Positions 26,168 through 35,069 of a DNA stretch of 64,000 bases are shown one piece after another. The stretch is from Thiodiazotropha sp050305635 (GTDB lineage: Bacteria; Pseudomonadota; Gammaproteobacteria; Chromatiales; Chromatiaceae): positions 84,044-148,043 of the forward strand of contig JBNLFS010000079.1 of assembly GCA_050305635.1 (NCBI GenBank), given 5' to 3'. The first letter of the stretch is position 1. Each line of letters begins with the position of its first letter. The position numbers and the translations under genes were made by a program. A model generated the notes under the pieces. That model had not been told where the DNA came from. It was given only the letters and a program-made list of their open reading frames with translations, and searched no databases.

Positions 26168-27574
26168 TCAGAGGCTGTAGTACATGTCGAACTCCACCGG
26201 ATGGGTGGTCATGCGCACGGTGGTCACCTCTTCCATCTTCAGGGCGATATAACCGTCGATCAGATCGTCGGTGAATACGCCACCCGCGGTGAGGAAGCTG
26301 CGATCCGCATCCAGGGCCTCCAGTGCCATGTCCAGACTGTGACAGACGGTCGGGATGCTCGCCGCCTCTTCCGCCGGCAGGTCATACAGATCCTTGTCCA
26401 TGGCTTCGCCCGGATGGATCTTGTTCTGGATGCCGTCCAGACCCGCCATCATCATCGCGGCAAAGGCCAGATAGGGGTTGGCGGTCGGATCGGGGAAGCG
26501 CACTTCGATACGCCGACCTTTGGGGCTGGATACCCATGGAATGCGGATCGATGCGGAGCGGTTACGCGCGGAATAGGCCAGCATGACCGGGGCCTCGAAG
26601 CCGGGTACCAGACGCTTGTAGGAGTTGGTCGAGGCGTTGGTGAAGGCGTTCAGGGCACGGGCGTGCTTGATGATACCGCCAATATAATAGAGTGCGGTCT
26701 CGGACAGGCCACCGTACTGATCGCCGGCGAAGATGTTCTCGCCACCCTTGGACAGGGACTGATGCACGTGCATGCCGGAACCGTTGTCACCCACCAGCGG
26801 CTTGGGCATGAAGGTCGCGGTCTTGCCATAAGCATGAGCCACGTTCCAGGTACAGTATTTCTGGATCTGCACCCAGTCGGCACGCTCCACCAGGGTGCTG
26901 AACTTGGTGCCGATTTCGCACTGACCGGCGGTCGCCACCTCATGGTGGTGGACCTCTACGGGGACACCCATCTCTTCCATCGCCAGACACATGGCGCCGC
27001 GCAGATCATGCAGCGAGTCGACCGGTGGAACCGGGAAATACCCGCCTTTGACCCCGGGACGGTGACCGATATTGCCATCCTCGTAGACGCGTTCGGAGTT
27101 CCATTCGGCCTCTTCGGAATCGACCTTGACCATGCAACCGCTCATGTCGATGCTCCAGCGCACGTCATCCAGAACGAAGAACTCGGGCTCGGGACCGAAG
27201 TAGGCGGCATCGGCGATGCCGGTCGAGGCCAGATAGGCCTCGGCGCGCTTGGCCAGGGAGCGGGGATCGCGCTCATAACCCTGCATGGTGGAGGGTTCCA
27301 GGATATCGCAGCGGATAATCAGAGTGTTTTCATCCGAGAAAGGGTCCATGACCGAGCTGGCATCCTCGGGCATCAGGATCATGTCGGATTCGTTGATGCC
27401 TTTCCATCCGGCGATGGATGAACCGTCGAACATCTTGCCGTCAGTGAAAAAATCGTCCTCGATCTGGCTGCTGGGCAGGGTGACATGCTGCTCTTTGCCA
27501 CGGGTGTCGGTGAAACGCAGATCGACGAATTTCACGTCATTGTCTTTGATCATCTTCAGGGCTTTCGACGCCAT
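26168..27574 (-). CDS. glnA: Glutamine synthetase, type I
   Basis: 468 residues, the size of E. coli GlnA. The enzyme joins ammonia and glutamate with ATP as a dodecamer. Motifs are KMFDGSSIAGWKGINESDM near residue 47 (the DGSS latch), FGPEPEFFVLDD near 128 (metal Glu ligands), HEVA and NGSGMHVHQSL near 264 and NRSASIRIP near 343. The adenylylation loop DKDLYDLPAEE near 397 keeps the Tyr that GlnE modifies. GGAG lies just before the ATG. An NtrC-type site upstream ties it to the ntrBC pair, and a strong terminator ends it. Confidence 0.98.
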   Translation of the reverse strand: MASKALKMIKDNDVKFVDLRFTDTRGKEQHVTLPSSQIEDDFFTDGKMFDGSSIAGWKGINESDMILMPEDASSVMDPFSDENTLIIRCDILEPSTMQGYERDPRSLAKRAEAYLASTGIADAAYFGPEPEFFVLDDVRWSIDMSGCMVKVDSEEAEWNSERVYEDGNIGHRPGVKGGYFPVPPVDSLHDLRGAMCLAMEEMGVPVEVHHHEVATAGQCEIGTKFSTLVERADWVQIQKYCTWNVAHAYGKTATFMPKPLVGDNGSGMHVHQSLSKGGENIFAGDQYGGLSETALYYIGGIIKHARALNAFTNASTNSYKRLVPGFEAPVMLAYSARNRSASIRIPWVSSPKGRRIEVRFPDPTANPYLAFAAMMMAGLDGIQNKIHPGEAMDKDLYDLPAEEAASIPTVCHSLDMALEALDADRSFLTAGGVFTDDLIDGYIALKMEEVTTVRMTTHPVEFDMYYSL

Positions 27575-27656
27575 CGTATTCTCCAGGAATGTTGAGTGAT
27601 TCTATGCTGAGTGGGTACAGCCGGTTAATGGTTTGGGTGATCGAACCGTGAATGTG

Positions 27657-27672
27657 CACACTTCATCCCATG
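27657..27672 (-). promoter_or_regulatory. Candidate sigma-54 promoter of glnA
   Basis: On the minus strand, TGGGATGAAGTGTGCA has the -24 GG and -12 GC at the required 10-base spacing and an acceptable TGCA tail. It would start transcription some 70 bp before glnA. It directly abuts the NtrC-type site, closer than classical enhancer spacing, so either activation from other sites or NtrC repression of another promoter remains possible. Confidence 0.4.
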
Positions 27673-27689
27673 TGCACCAAAATAGTGCT
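27673..27689. promoter_or_regulatory. NtrC-binding site upstream of glnA
   Basis: TGCACCAAAATAGTGCT matches TGCACC-N5-GGTGCA at 10 of 12 positions and is nearly the E. coli glnA site. It lies about 100 bp before the glnA start. A further half-site-like TGTGCACA occurs at 27653-27660. Confidence 0.65.
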
Positions 27690-27691
27690 AT

Positions 27692-27830
27692 CAGGCTGTT
27701 GAAATTCTACTCAGACGGCACGATCCTACGTTGAAATCCGCCTCAAAAAGCTCATTTACTCCAGTAAACTGCGCTTTTTCAGCGGCTTTCACCTTGTCTC
27801 GTGCTCGCCTGAGCGAATTTCAACAGCCTG
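27692..27830. repeat. 139-bp inverted-repeat element (MITE-like)
   Basis: Perfect 16-bp terminal inverted repeats (CAGGCTGTTGAAATTC at 27692-27707 and its complement at 27815-27830) enclose a core that is itself an imperfect palindrome (GCCTCAAAAAGC... against GCTTTTTCAGCGGC). The whole element can fold into one long hairpin. Its right end abuts the stop codon of the CDF transporter. It probably works as the transporter operon's terminator. It lies directly upstream of the glnA control sites. Confidence 0.75.
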
Positions 27831-28967
27831 CTAGCCGAACCAGATTCTCACGGAACGGAAGATTCCGGATTCATTGATCTCTGTCTGATAGCTCTGAATC
27901 AGTTCGTTGGCATGAGATTCCGAGACGTAACAGGTCAGGGGCAGATAGAGATCGACATCTATGCCTCCGGACAGGTAATGAAACACTGCGCGCTTGCGCT
28001 GCGCATAACTTTCCAGTCCGGACCAATGGGTTTCGAGTAGTCGCTCCGCCTCCCTTCTCAGGGGCAGGTCCGCGCACGAGGGACCCTTTTCATCGTCCTC
28101 CGGGTCGATATGCACCGTAACATCTTCCAACACGTCGACTTTGTCAATAAGACCATACTGCACGACTTCCGCGATGCGGTGCCCCTCGGATACGCTCAGC
28201 CAGGGATCGACCTGCACGTGCACATCCGCCAGGGCGTGTCCTCCCAGTTTCCGGGTTCTCAGCATGTGTACGCTCTTTACCCCGGAAACATTGCCGATGA
28301 CTTCACGAATCTCCGTCAGGGCTTCCTCTTCCAGACCGGCGTCCGCCAGTTCGTGAGTCGCATTCCAACCCAGACTCCACCCGATCTTCACCACCATCAG
28401 TCCCACCAGAACCGCCGCTATGGCATCGAGATAGGGGAGTCCCAGCATGGTGCCGCCGATACCCAGCAACACCACGATGGAGGAGACCGAATCGCTGCGA
28501 TGATGCCAGGCGTTGGCGCGTAACAGGTCCGAGTTGATCAGATTACCCAGATGGCGGGTATAAAAGAACAGGGCCTCGTTGGCGAGGATGGAAAAACCGG
28601 CTACGTACAGGGTGACCACCTCGGGTACGAGTAATTCTTCAGGGGCGAACAACCGCTCCCCCGCGTCGAAGATGATGCCGATACCCACCGCAATCAGAAC
28701 CGCGCCCAGTACCAGGGTACCGATGGTTTCGAAGCGGCCGTGGCCATAGGGATGTTCCGCATCCGGCGCTTCCCTGGCATGACGCGCCGCGAACAGCACC
28801 AGGGCATCTGTGAGAAGATCCGAAAGTGAATGAATGCCATCGGCGATCAATGATTGGGAATGTCCCAGCCAGCCAAAGATAACCTTGAGCACCGCCAGCA
28901 GGGAGTTGGTGACGGCACCGACCAGAGCCGCTCGACGGCTCATCTCATAACGACGTTCACGGTTCAT
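27831..28967 (-). CDS. Cation diffusion facilitator (CDF) family transporter
   Basis: 378 residues. Five or six membrane helices span residues about 12-205. The metal-site motifs are HSLSDLLTD near 46 and HHRSDSVSS near 153, the HxxxD/HxxxD pattern of zinc/iron CDF exporters such as FieF. The cytoplasmic ferredoxin-like domain follows (VSGVKSVHMLRTRKLGGHALADVHVQVDP near 230). The C-terminus carries an extra domain of about 80 residues (300-378) beyond FieF. The family exports divalent cations by proton antiport. Its start overlaps the tusA stop (ATGA), so it is translationally coupled to the PP-loop/TusA genes. The metal is not determined. Confidence 0.9.
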   Translation of the reverse strand: MNRERRYEMSRRAALVGAVTNSLLAVLKVIFGWLGHSQSLIADGIHSLSDLLTDALVLFAARHAREAPDAEHPYGHGRFETIGTLVLGAVLIAVGIGIIFDAGERLFAPEELLVPEVVTLYVAGFSILANEALFFYTRHLGNLINSDLLRANAWHHRSDSVSSIVVLLGIGGTMLGLPYLDAIAAVLVGLMVVKIGWSLGWNATHELADAGLEEEALTEIREVIGNVSGVKSVHMLRTRKLGGHALADVHVQVDPWLSVSEGHRIAEVVQYGLIDKVDVLEDVTVHIDPEDDEKGPSCADLPLRREAERLLETHWSGLESYAQRKRAVFHYLSGGIDVDLYLPLTCYVSESHANELIQSYQTEINESGIFRSVRIWFG

Positions 28968-29200
28968 GATGTGGAATCACCTGCAACTTCAACCACCACG
29001 ATGTATTCACCGGCTTCCGATCTCGTCTCGATGACCTTGTGCCCGTTGATCCGTGACCAGGCCGGGATATCGTTGAGAACCCCGGGATCCGTGCATACCG
29101 CCTCGACCCGGCTGCCCGGCAGAAGTTGCTCGATGGCATTCTGCACCCGGATTACCGGCATGGGACAGAGCAGTCTGCGACAGTCGATACGCTGCACCAT
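28964..29200 (-). CDS. TusA-family sulfur carrier protein
   Basis: I choose the ATG at 29200 (78 residues); it overlaps the stop of the upstream gene as TGATG. ATG 29212 is also in frame. The fold signature is IDCRRLLCPMPVIRVQNAI with the active Cys in the CPxP motif near residue 12. TusA proteins carry a persulfide to tRNA thiolation, molybdenum cofactor or dissimilatory sulfur pathways. Here it sits between a PP-loop ATPase and a CDF transporter, so the likely role is sulfur delivery to the PP-loop enzyme. No dsr or hdr genes are seen. Confidence 0.9.
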   Translation of the reverse strand: MVQRIDCRRLLCPMPVIRVQNAIEQLLPGSRVEAVCTDPGVLNDIPAWSRINGHKVIETRSEAGEYIVVVEVAGDSTS

Positions 29201-30243
29201 CAGATCAACCACTCCTTCGGAATCTCATGGGGTTTCAAGGGGGCTACCCGGATGGCTCGGGTCTCACCACCTAGCGGGGTGAAGGCCAGCTCCACCTCGT
29301 CCGCGTCGCGCCCCTGACTGTAGCGGGAGACCAGACGCGCGATCAACTCCACGTCCGCATCGGAAATCTCGCCGTCGATCAGCGCCAGGGGCCCCCCATG
29401 ACTCACGGTTCTGATATGCGGGAAGTTATTGCGGTAACCCTGGAGAAAGTTGCCTTCACCCTCCTCCCGGGCAATGATGACCTTGAAACGGGGCGAAGGC
29501 CTCAGGTGCCGTCCCACCTTGAGCAGCATGATGTCATCCATGTCGTAGTCCCGACGACCGCGCGCCTGCCACAGATCCCGCAATTTGATGCTGTACTGTT
29601 CATCGGTGAGAAAGCAGCAGCCTCCCGCCGGCTGGGCATAGTCCTCGATACCCAGACGCGCCGCCAGGGCCATCTGCGGTTTGCGGGAGCGCCCGGAGAA
29701 GTCGAACAACTGCTCCCGGGCCACCCAGCCTTCCCGCTCGGGGCGGGTTTCCGGCAGGTTTTTCGCACACAGGGGACGCAACAGCAGATCCTGGGCGCCC
29801 GACTCCCGAGAGACCACCGGCATCGTATCCTTGCGCTGGGACATAGGGCGCTGCCCCACCACTTCGCCGGTAATGATGAAATCGAAACCGTGATCGGCGA
29901 TCCACTCATGGGCCTTGCGCACCATGAACACCTTACAGTCGAGGCAGGGGTTCATGTTCGCCCCGTAACCGTGCTTGGGATGAATCAGGATATCCTTGTA
30001 CTCCTCGACGATATCCACGATATGCAGCTTGATGCCCAGTTGCTCCGCCACCCACAGGGCGTTGTTGCGCTTGTTCTTGCCCTGGTCCCTCTTGCGTATC
30101 GCATGGGTATGCCCCTCGACACAGAACCCGGTGTAGAAGTTGATCCCCTCGACGTGCACGCCCTGGTCCTGTATGACCCGGGCAGCCAGGAGGGAGTCGA
30201 GCCCTCCGGAGATCAGGGCGACCGCCTTTCTCTGCTCACTCAT
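29200..30243 (-). CDS. PP-loop ATPase with C-terminal NFACT-R-like domain (predicted RNA thiolation)
   Basis: 347 residues. The N-terminal adenine-nucleotide alpha hydrolase domain (1-190) carries the PP-loop LISGGLDSLLAARV near residue 10, and ANMNPCLDCKVFMVRKA near 96 with a Cys pair placed as in thiouridylases. The C-terminal part (200-347) has AQPAGGCCFLTDEQYS, then a beta-rich region (LLKVGRHLRPSPRFKVIIAREEGE) that resembles NFACT-R/DUF814. This layout is known as an MnmA/ThiI-like family, distinct from MnmA and ThiI themselves. It probably adenylates an RNA position and accepts sulfur from the adjacent TusA. The RNA target is unknown. It is the first gene of a coupled three-gene operon. 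Confidence 0.78.
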   Translation of the reverse strand: MSEQRKAVALISGGLDSLLAARVIQDQGVHVEGINFYTGFCVEGHTHAIRKRDQGKNKRNNALWVAEQLGIKLHIVDIVEEYKDILIHPKHGYGANMNPCLDCKVFMVRKAHEWIADHGFDFIITGEVVGQRPMSQRKDTMPVVSRESGAQDLLLRPLCAKNLPETRPEREGWVAREQLFDFSGRSRKPQMALAARLGIEDYAQPAGGCCFLTDEQYSIKLRDLWQARGRRDYDMDDIMLLKVGRHLRPSPRFKVIIAREEGEGNFLQGYRNNFPHIRTVSHGGPLALIDGEISDADVELIARLVSRYSQGRDADEVELAFTPLGGETRAIRVAPLKPHEIPKEWLI

Positions 30244-30429
30244 GGAAATGATTCATCCGCAAAATTTCGATTATAACGCGAATCCGCCCAATCCGACGCT
30301 CAACCCTGATTATACAGACGCTTTACGGCTCCATATCGAACCGGGGCGGCCGACAACAGTCCGGATTAGCCAACCACATAGCGCATCGCTATACTGTCGC
30401 ATTTTCATTCAGCACTACGGAGTCTCGAT

Positions 30430-31368
30430 GTGACCTCAGCCTCTGCATCGAATCAGCACAACGTCCGGACATTTCAGGGCCTGATCCTCGCGCTTCAGGA
30501 GTACTGGGCCCGTCAGGGATGCGTGATTCTGCAACCTTATGATATGGAGATGGGTGCCGGCACCTTCCACACCGCCACCTTTCTGCGTTCCATTGGACCC
30601 GAGCCTTGGAACGCCGCCTATGTGCAACCCTCGAGACGCCCCACCGATGGCCGCTACGGTGAAAATCCCAACCGGCTGCAACACTACTACCAGTTCCAGG
30701 TGGTACTGAAACCCTCTCCCAAGGAGATTCAGCAGCTCTATCTGGGTTCCCTGGAGATGCTCGGCATCGATCTCAAGGTGCATGACATCCGCTTTGTCGA
30801 GGACAACTGGGAGTCTCCGACCCTGGGCGCCTGGGGACTGGGTTGGGAGGTCTGGCTGAACGGCATGGAGGTGACGCAGTTCACCTATTTCCAGCAGGTC
30901 GGCGGCCTCGACTGCCGTCCCGTCACCGGTGAGATCACCTACGGTATCGAACGCATCGCCATGTACCTGCAGGGGGTGGAGAGCATCTTCGACCTGGTCT
31001 GGACCGAAGGGCCTCAGGGCGTGGTCACCTACGGGGATGTTTATCATCAGAACGAGGTCGAGCAATCCGCCTATAACTTCGAGCATGCTGACGTGGACTA
31101 TCTGTTCGGTCACTTCGATCAGTGTGAAAAGGAGTCGCGCAAATTGATCGAACTCGGACTCCCCTTGCCGGCTTATGAACAGGTGTTGAAGGCTTCCCAC
31201 AGTTTCAATCTGCTGGATGCACGTCACGCCATCTCGGTTACCGAACGGCAGCGCTACATCCTTCGCGTACGCACCCTGGCGCGGGATGTCGCCCAGGCCT
31301 ACTACGACGCCCGGGAACGACTCGGTTTTCCCATGTGCAAGACACTGACGGAGACCACCCATGACTGA
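30430..31368 (+). CDS. glyQ: Glycyl-tRNA synthetase alpha subunit
   Basis: 312 residues. The start is GTG at 30430, preceded by GGAG; the ATG two bases before runs into a stop at once. Class II catalytic subunit of the alpha2beta2 bacterial enzyme, with FQGLILALQEYWARQGCVILQPYD near residue 15, the EPWNAAYVQPSRRPTDGRYGENPNR motif 2 region and GGLDCRPVTGEITYGIERIAMYLQG (motif 3) near 158. The 3' end overlaps glyS by 8 bp. It is transcribed divergently from the PP-loop gene over a 186-bp gap. Confidence 0.97.
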   Translation: MTSASASNQHNVRTFQGLILALQEYWARQGCVILQPYDMEMGAGTFHTATFLRSIGPEPWNAAYVQPSRRPTDGRYGENPNRLQHYYQFQVVLKPSPKEIQQLYLGSLEMLGIDLKVHDIRFVEDNWESPTLGAWGLGWEVWLNGMEVTQFTYFQQVGGLDCRPVTGEITYGIERIAMYLQGVESIFDLVWTEGPQGVVTYGDVYHQNEVEQSAYNFEHADVDYLFGHFDQCEKESRKLIELGLPLPAYEQVLKASHSFNLLDARHAISVTERQRYILRVRTLARDVAQAYYDARERLGFPMCKTLTETTHD

Positions 31369-33451
31369 TCAAGCCGACCTGCTGTTCGAACTCGGCACCG
31401 AAGAACTGCCGCCCAAGGCGCTGAAACGCCTCGCCGCTGCATTGGCCGAAGCCTTTATCGCGGGCCTGCAACAAGCCAGCCTGACCCATGGCAAGGTTGA
31501 AACCTTTGCCACCCCGCGACGCCTGGCCGTATTGATTCACGACTGCGCTCTGTGTCAGCCCGACCGGGAGGTCGAGCGCCGCGGTCCTGCCATACAGGCC
31601 GCCTACGATGCATCCGGCCAGCCTTCCAAGGCCGCCGAGGGATTCGCCCGCTCCTGTCAGACCACCGTGGATGAGTTGGAGACCCTGAAGAGCGACAAGG
31701 GTGAGTGGCTGGTGTTCCGTACCCAGGAGACCGGTCAACCCGCAGCCAGTCTACTGCCCGAGATCGCCAACCAGGCACTCAGCAAGCTACCTATCCCCAA
31801 GCGCATGCGCTGGGGTGATTCCGAGGCCCAGTTCGTACGTCCGGTGCATTGGCTGGTGTTCCTGCTGGGTAACGATGTGGTGCCCTGCACGCTGCTCGAT
31901 GCCGTATCTGACCGTCAGACCTATGGGCATCGTTTTCACCACCCTACCGCAATCACCCTCTACAGTCCGGAGGATTATGCCTCCGTACTGCATGACCTGG
32001 GCAAGGTGATCGCCAGTTTCGACCAGCGTCGTGCACATATCGAACAGCTTGTTAAAGAGAGCGCTGCTACCCTGGGCGGACAGGCGGATCTCGATCCGGA
32101 ACTGCTCGATGAGGTGACCGCCCTGAACGAGTGGCCGGTACCGATCTCCGCCAGCTTCGAATCCCGGTTTCTAGATGTTCCCCAGGAAGCCCTGGTAGCT
32201 ACCATGAAGGGCAATCAGAAGTACTTCCCGCTGTTCAACAGCGACGGCAAGCTGATGAACCATTTCATTACCATCGCCAACATCGATTCACCCAAACCGG
32301 AGGTGATCCGGGAAGGTAACGAGCGGGTCATTCGACCCCGTCTCGCAGACGCCATGTTCTTCTGGCAGCAGGATGGCAAGAAGCGCCTGGAAGACCGCCT
32401 TGATTCACTCAAGCAGGTGGTGTTCCAGAACCAGCTGGGCAGCATGTACGACAAATCCCAGCGAGTGGCCAAACTCGCGGAACTCATCGCCATCGAGATC
32501 GACGGGGATCCGGATTTGGCGTATCGCGCGGGACTGCTCAGCCGCTGTGATCTGATGACCGACATGGTGTTCGAGTTTCCCGAAATGCAGGGCATCATGG
32601 GTCGCTACCAGGCCGGACGGGACGGGGAAGACCCGGAGCTCGCCCAGGCACTGGATGAATTCTACATGCCCCGTTTCTCCGGCGATGTACTGCCCCAGAG
32701 TCGTACCGGTATCGCCCTGTCCCTGGCCGAAAAACTCGACACCCTGGTCGGCATCTTCGGCATCGGCCAGAAACCCACCGGCGACAAGGACCCCTTCGCC
32801 CTGCGCCGTGCCGCCCTGGGTGCCTTGAGGATCATTCGCGAACACGGCCTGACCCTCTACCTCCCCGGTCTGTTGTCGGCGGTGGCCGATGGCATGAACG
32901 ATCGACTCACACACCCCGAAGCGGCGGACGAGGTCTACCGCTTCATGCTGGAGCGCCTTAAAGGCATCTACCTGGATCTGGGAGTCACGATTGATCTGTT
33001 TCAGGCGGTCACCGAAGTGGATCCGCATAACCTGGCCGATTTCGACCAGCGCATCTGGGCGATGCAGGAGTTCCGCACCCTGCCCGAGGCGGACAGCCTG
33101 TCCGCCGCGAACAAGCGCATCCGCAATATTCTCAAGAAACATACCGGTGAACTCGCTTTTCGACCGGACCCAACCCTGTTTCAGGATCCGGCTGAACAGG
33201 ATCTCGCAGCAAAACTCAATGAACTCGAACCCAAGGCACAGCCCCTGTTCGACAGCGGTGACTACAGTCAGGGGTTACAGATACTCTCAGCCCTGCGCGA
33301 GCCCGTGGACCGGTTTTTCGATCAGGTCATGGTCATGACCGAGGACACGACCCTGCGCGACAACCGTCTCGCACTGCTCAGTCAAATGGAACAGCTGTTC
33401 CTCAGCGTGGCGGACCTGTCCTGCTTACAGAATCAGGACAGCGCCTCGTGA
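31361..33451 (+). CDS. glyS: Glycyl-tRNA synthetase beta subunit
   Basis: 696 residues, close to the 689 of E. coli. It binds tRNA-Gly and is needed for aminoacylation with GlyQ. It opens with the family signature DLLFELGTEELPPKALKRLA. The central HD-like region has MKGNQKYFPLF near 282 and FWQQDGKKRLEDR near 331. A C-terminal anticodon-binding (DALR-type) domain lies near 590-690. GGAG lies before the ATG and the start is coupled to glyQ. It overlaps the MazG-like gene by 4 bp. Confidence 0.97.
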   Translation: MTDQADLLFELGTEELPPKALKRLAAALAEAFIAGLQQASLTHGKVETFATPRRLAVLIHDCALCQPDREVERRGPAIQAAYDASGQPSKAAEGFARSCQTTVDELETLKSDKGEWLVFRTQETGQPAASLLPEIANQALSKLPIPKRMRWGDSEAQFVRPVHWLVFLLGNDVVPCTLLDAVSDRQTYGHRFHHPTAITLYSPEDYASVLHDLGKVIASFDQRRAHIEQLVKESAATLGGQADLDPELLDEVTALNEWPVPISASFESRFLDVPQEALVATMKGNQKYFPLFNSDGKLMNHFITIANIDSPKPEVIREGNERVIRPRLADAMFFWQQDGKKRLEDRLDSLKQVVFQNQLGSMYDKSQRVAKLAELIAIEIDGDPDLAYRAGLLSRCDLMTDMVFEFPEMQGIMGRYQAGRDGEDPELAQALDEFYMPRFSGDVLPQSRTGIALSLAEKLDTLVGIFGIGQKPTGDKDPFALRRAALGALRIIREHGLTLYLPGLLSAVADGMNDRLTHPEAADEVYRFMLERLKGIYLDLGVTIDLFQAVTEVDPHNLADFDQRIWAMQEFRTLPEADSLSAANKRIRNILKKHTGELAFRPDPTLFQDPAEQDLAAKLNELEPKAQPLFDSGDYSQGLQILSALREPVDRFFDQVMVMTEDTTLRDNRLALLSQMEQLFLSVADLSCLQNQDSAS

Positions 33452-33786
33452 ACCGGGACTCCTACCAGGTCATGTTGGACGCGGTACAGGCTTTTCATGA
33501 CAAGCACCGTTTCCGGGAAACCGGTGGCGAGGAGATGACCTACCGCATAGCGCTGATGGCAGAGGAGCTTGGTGAGATCTCCTCCTGCGTCACCAAGGGA
33601 AAGTCCAAGGAGTCACTGGCCGAAGAGGTTGCAGACCTCTTCATCCTCATCATGGGAACCGCCATCGCCCAGGATTTCGACCTCAACCAGGCCTTCTGGG
33701 ATAAGATGGAAAAACTCAACCAGCGTCAATCCCGCATGGTCAACGGACGCATAAGAGTCTCGGAATTCCGTGATGTTGATCCGTAG
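33448..33786 (+). CDS. MazG-like nucleotide pyrophosphohydrolase
   Basis: 112 residues starting at GTG 33448, whose GTGA overlaps the glyS stop. The all-alpha NTP-PPase motif is complete: MAEELGEISSC near residue 36 (EExxE) and LAEEVADLFILIMG near 57 (ExxD). The family hydrolyses NTPs or dNTPs to monophosphates as a housecleaning activity. It lies between glyS and gmhB, all on one strand, so it is probably read from the glyQ transcript. Confidence 0.83.
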   Translation: MNRDSYQVMLDAVQAFHDKHRFRETGGEEMTYRIALMAEELGEISSCVTKGKSKESLAEEVADLFILIMGTAIAQDFDLNQAFWDKMEKLNQRQSRMVNGRIRVSEFRDVDP

Positions 33787-33801
33787 TAAGTACCTACTTA
33801 C

Positions 33802-34353
33802 ATGAAACTCATCATTCTTGACCGGGATGGTGTCATCAACCAGGATTCCGACGCCTACATCAAGAATCCTGACGAGTGGCAACCCATCGAAGGCAGTCTT
33901 CAGGCCATCGCCCGTCTGAACCGGGCCGGATATCATGTGTATGTGGCCACCAACCAGTCAGGACTCGCCCGGGGTCTCTTCGACATCCAAACCCTGAATG
34001 CGATTCATCATAAGATGCTCGATGCCGTGAAAGCTGTGGGCGGCCAGATCGATGCCATACTCTTCTGTCCCCATGGCCCTGACGACCATTGCAATTGTCG
34101 CAAACCTAAAGCCGGTCTTTATGAAGAGATCGGTGCACGTTGCCATACCAATCTTGAAAATGTACCGGTTGTCGGTGACTCATTACGCGATCTACAGGCA
34201 GCCATCAAGGTCAAGGCAACACCTATCCTGGTACGTACCGGCAAGGGTGCACAAACCCTGGCCAAACTGCGTAAGACACATCCGGAAATATCGGTTTACG
34301 ACAACCTGCAACACATGGCTGAACAGCTATTGAAAGAGAACGAACCTTCATGA
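33802..34353 (+). CDS. gmhB: D-glycero-beta-D-manno-heptose 1,7-bisphosphate 7-phosphatase
   Basis: 183 residues. HAD-family phosphatase of the ADP-heptose pathway for LPS inner core. The nucleophile motif is ILDRDGVIN near residue 5, followed by ATNQSG near 50. A zinc loop CPHGPDDHCNCRKPKAG near 91 (CxH...CxC) is diagnostic for GmhB over other HAD enzymes. VGDSLRDLQAA near 125 supplies the last Asp. It overlaps plsC by ATGA. The usual glyS-gmhB-plsC order near gyrB is well kept in this lineage. Confidence 0.94.
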   Translation: MKLIILDRDGVINQDSDAYIKNPDEWQPIEGSLQAIARLNRAGYHVYVATNQSGLARGLFDIQTLNAIHHKMLDAVKAVGGQIDAILFCPHGPDDHCNCRKPKAGLYEEIGARCHTNLENVPVVGDSLRDLQAAIKVKATPILVRTGKGAQTLAKLRKTHPEISVYDNLQHMAEQLLKENEPS

Positions 34354-35069
34354 TCCTGCTCCGTTCCATCATCTATTTCACCTTTCTGGTTCTCAATACC
34401 ATTCTCATTGCAGGGGTGGGTACACTCCTGGTCTGGGCACTTCCAGGCAACAAAATTCACATCATCGATCACAGTTGGAGCCGAGTTAATCTTTGGGGAC
34501 TGAAGGTTCTGTGTGGATTATCGGTACGCGTGGAAGGCACGGAGAATATTCCTGAGGAGAGTTGTCTGGTGTTTGCAAAACATCAGTCCGCCTGGGAAAC
34601 CCTGGCTTTGATCAGCCTGATCCCCGGACCAAAATCCTGGGTGATGAAGCAGGAACTGCTGTATGTACCCTTTTTCGGCTGGATCATGAAGGCTTTTCAA
34701 CCCATTGCGATCGATCGGAAATCCGGGCGCAAGGCGATCGATCAGATCATCGAGCAGGGCACCGACAGACTGAAACAGGGGAAGAAGGTTTTCATATTTC
34801 CGGAGGGTACCCGAGTCGCACCGGGTGAACGTAAGCGCTACGGGATTGGTGGTGCCATGCTGGCGGAAAAATCGGGCTATCCGATACTCCCGGTTGCGCA
34901 TAACGCCGGTGTGTTCTGGCGCCGCAGGGATATCCGCAAGTATCCAGGTGTTGTCGATGTCAGAATCGGACCCTTGATCCAGACACAGGGTCGTTCCGCA
35001 AGCGTCATCAATCAGGAAGTCGAGAACTGGATAGAAACAGCAGTCAGTGAGCTACCTACAGGTCGGTAG
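34350..35069 (+). CDS. plsC: 1-acyl-sn-glycerol-3-phosphate acyltransferase
   Basis: 239 residues. The enzyme acylates lysophosphatidic acid to phosphatidic acid at the inner membrane. One N-terminal membrane helix (about 5-30) precedes the acyltransferase motifs HQSAWET near residue 77 (HxxxxE in place of the common HxxxxD), AIDRKSGRKAI near 120 and FPEGTR near 150. The end of the operon is probably here, since a repeat-filled gap and convergent gyrB follow. Confidence 0.92.
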   Translation: MILLRSIIYFTFLVLNTILIAGVGTLLVWALPGNKIHIIDHSWSRVNLWGLKVLCGLSVRVEGTENIPEESCLVFAKHQSAWETLALISLIPGPKSWVMKQELLYVPFFGWIMKAFQPIAIDRKSGRKAIDQIIEQGTDRLKQGKKVFIFPEGTRVAPGERKRYGIGGAMLAEKSGYPILPVAHNAGVFWRRRDIRKYPGVVDVRIGPLIQTQGRSASVINQEVENWIETAVSELPTGR

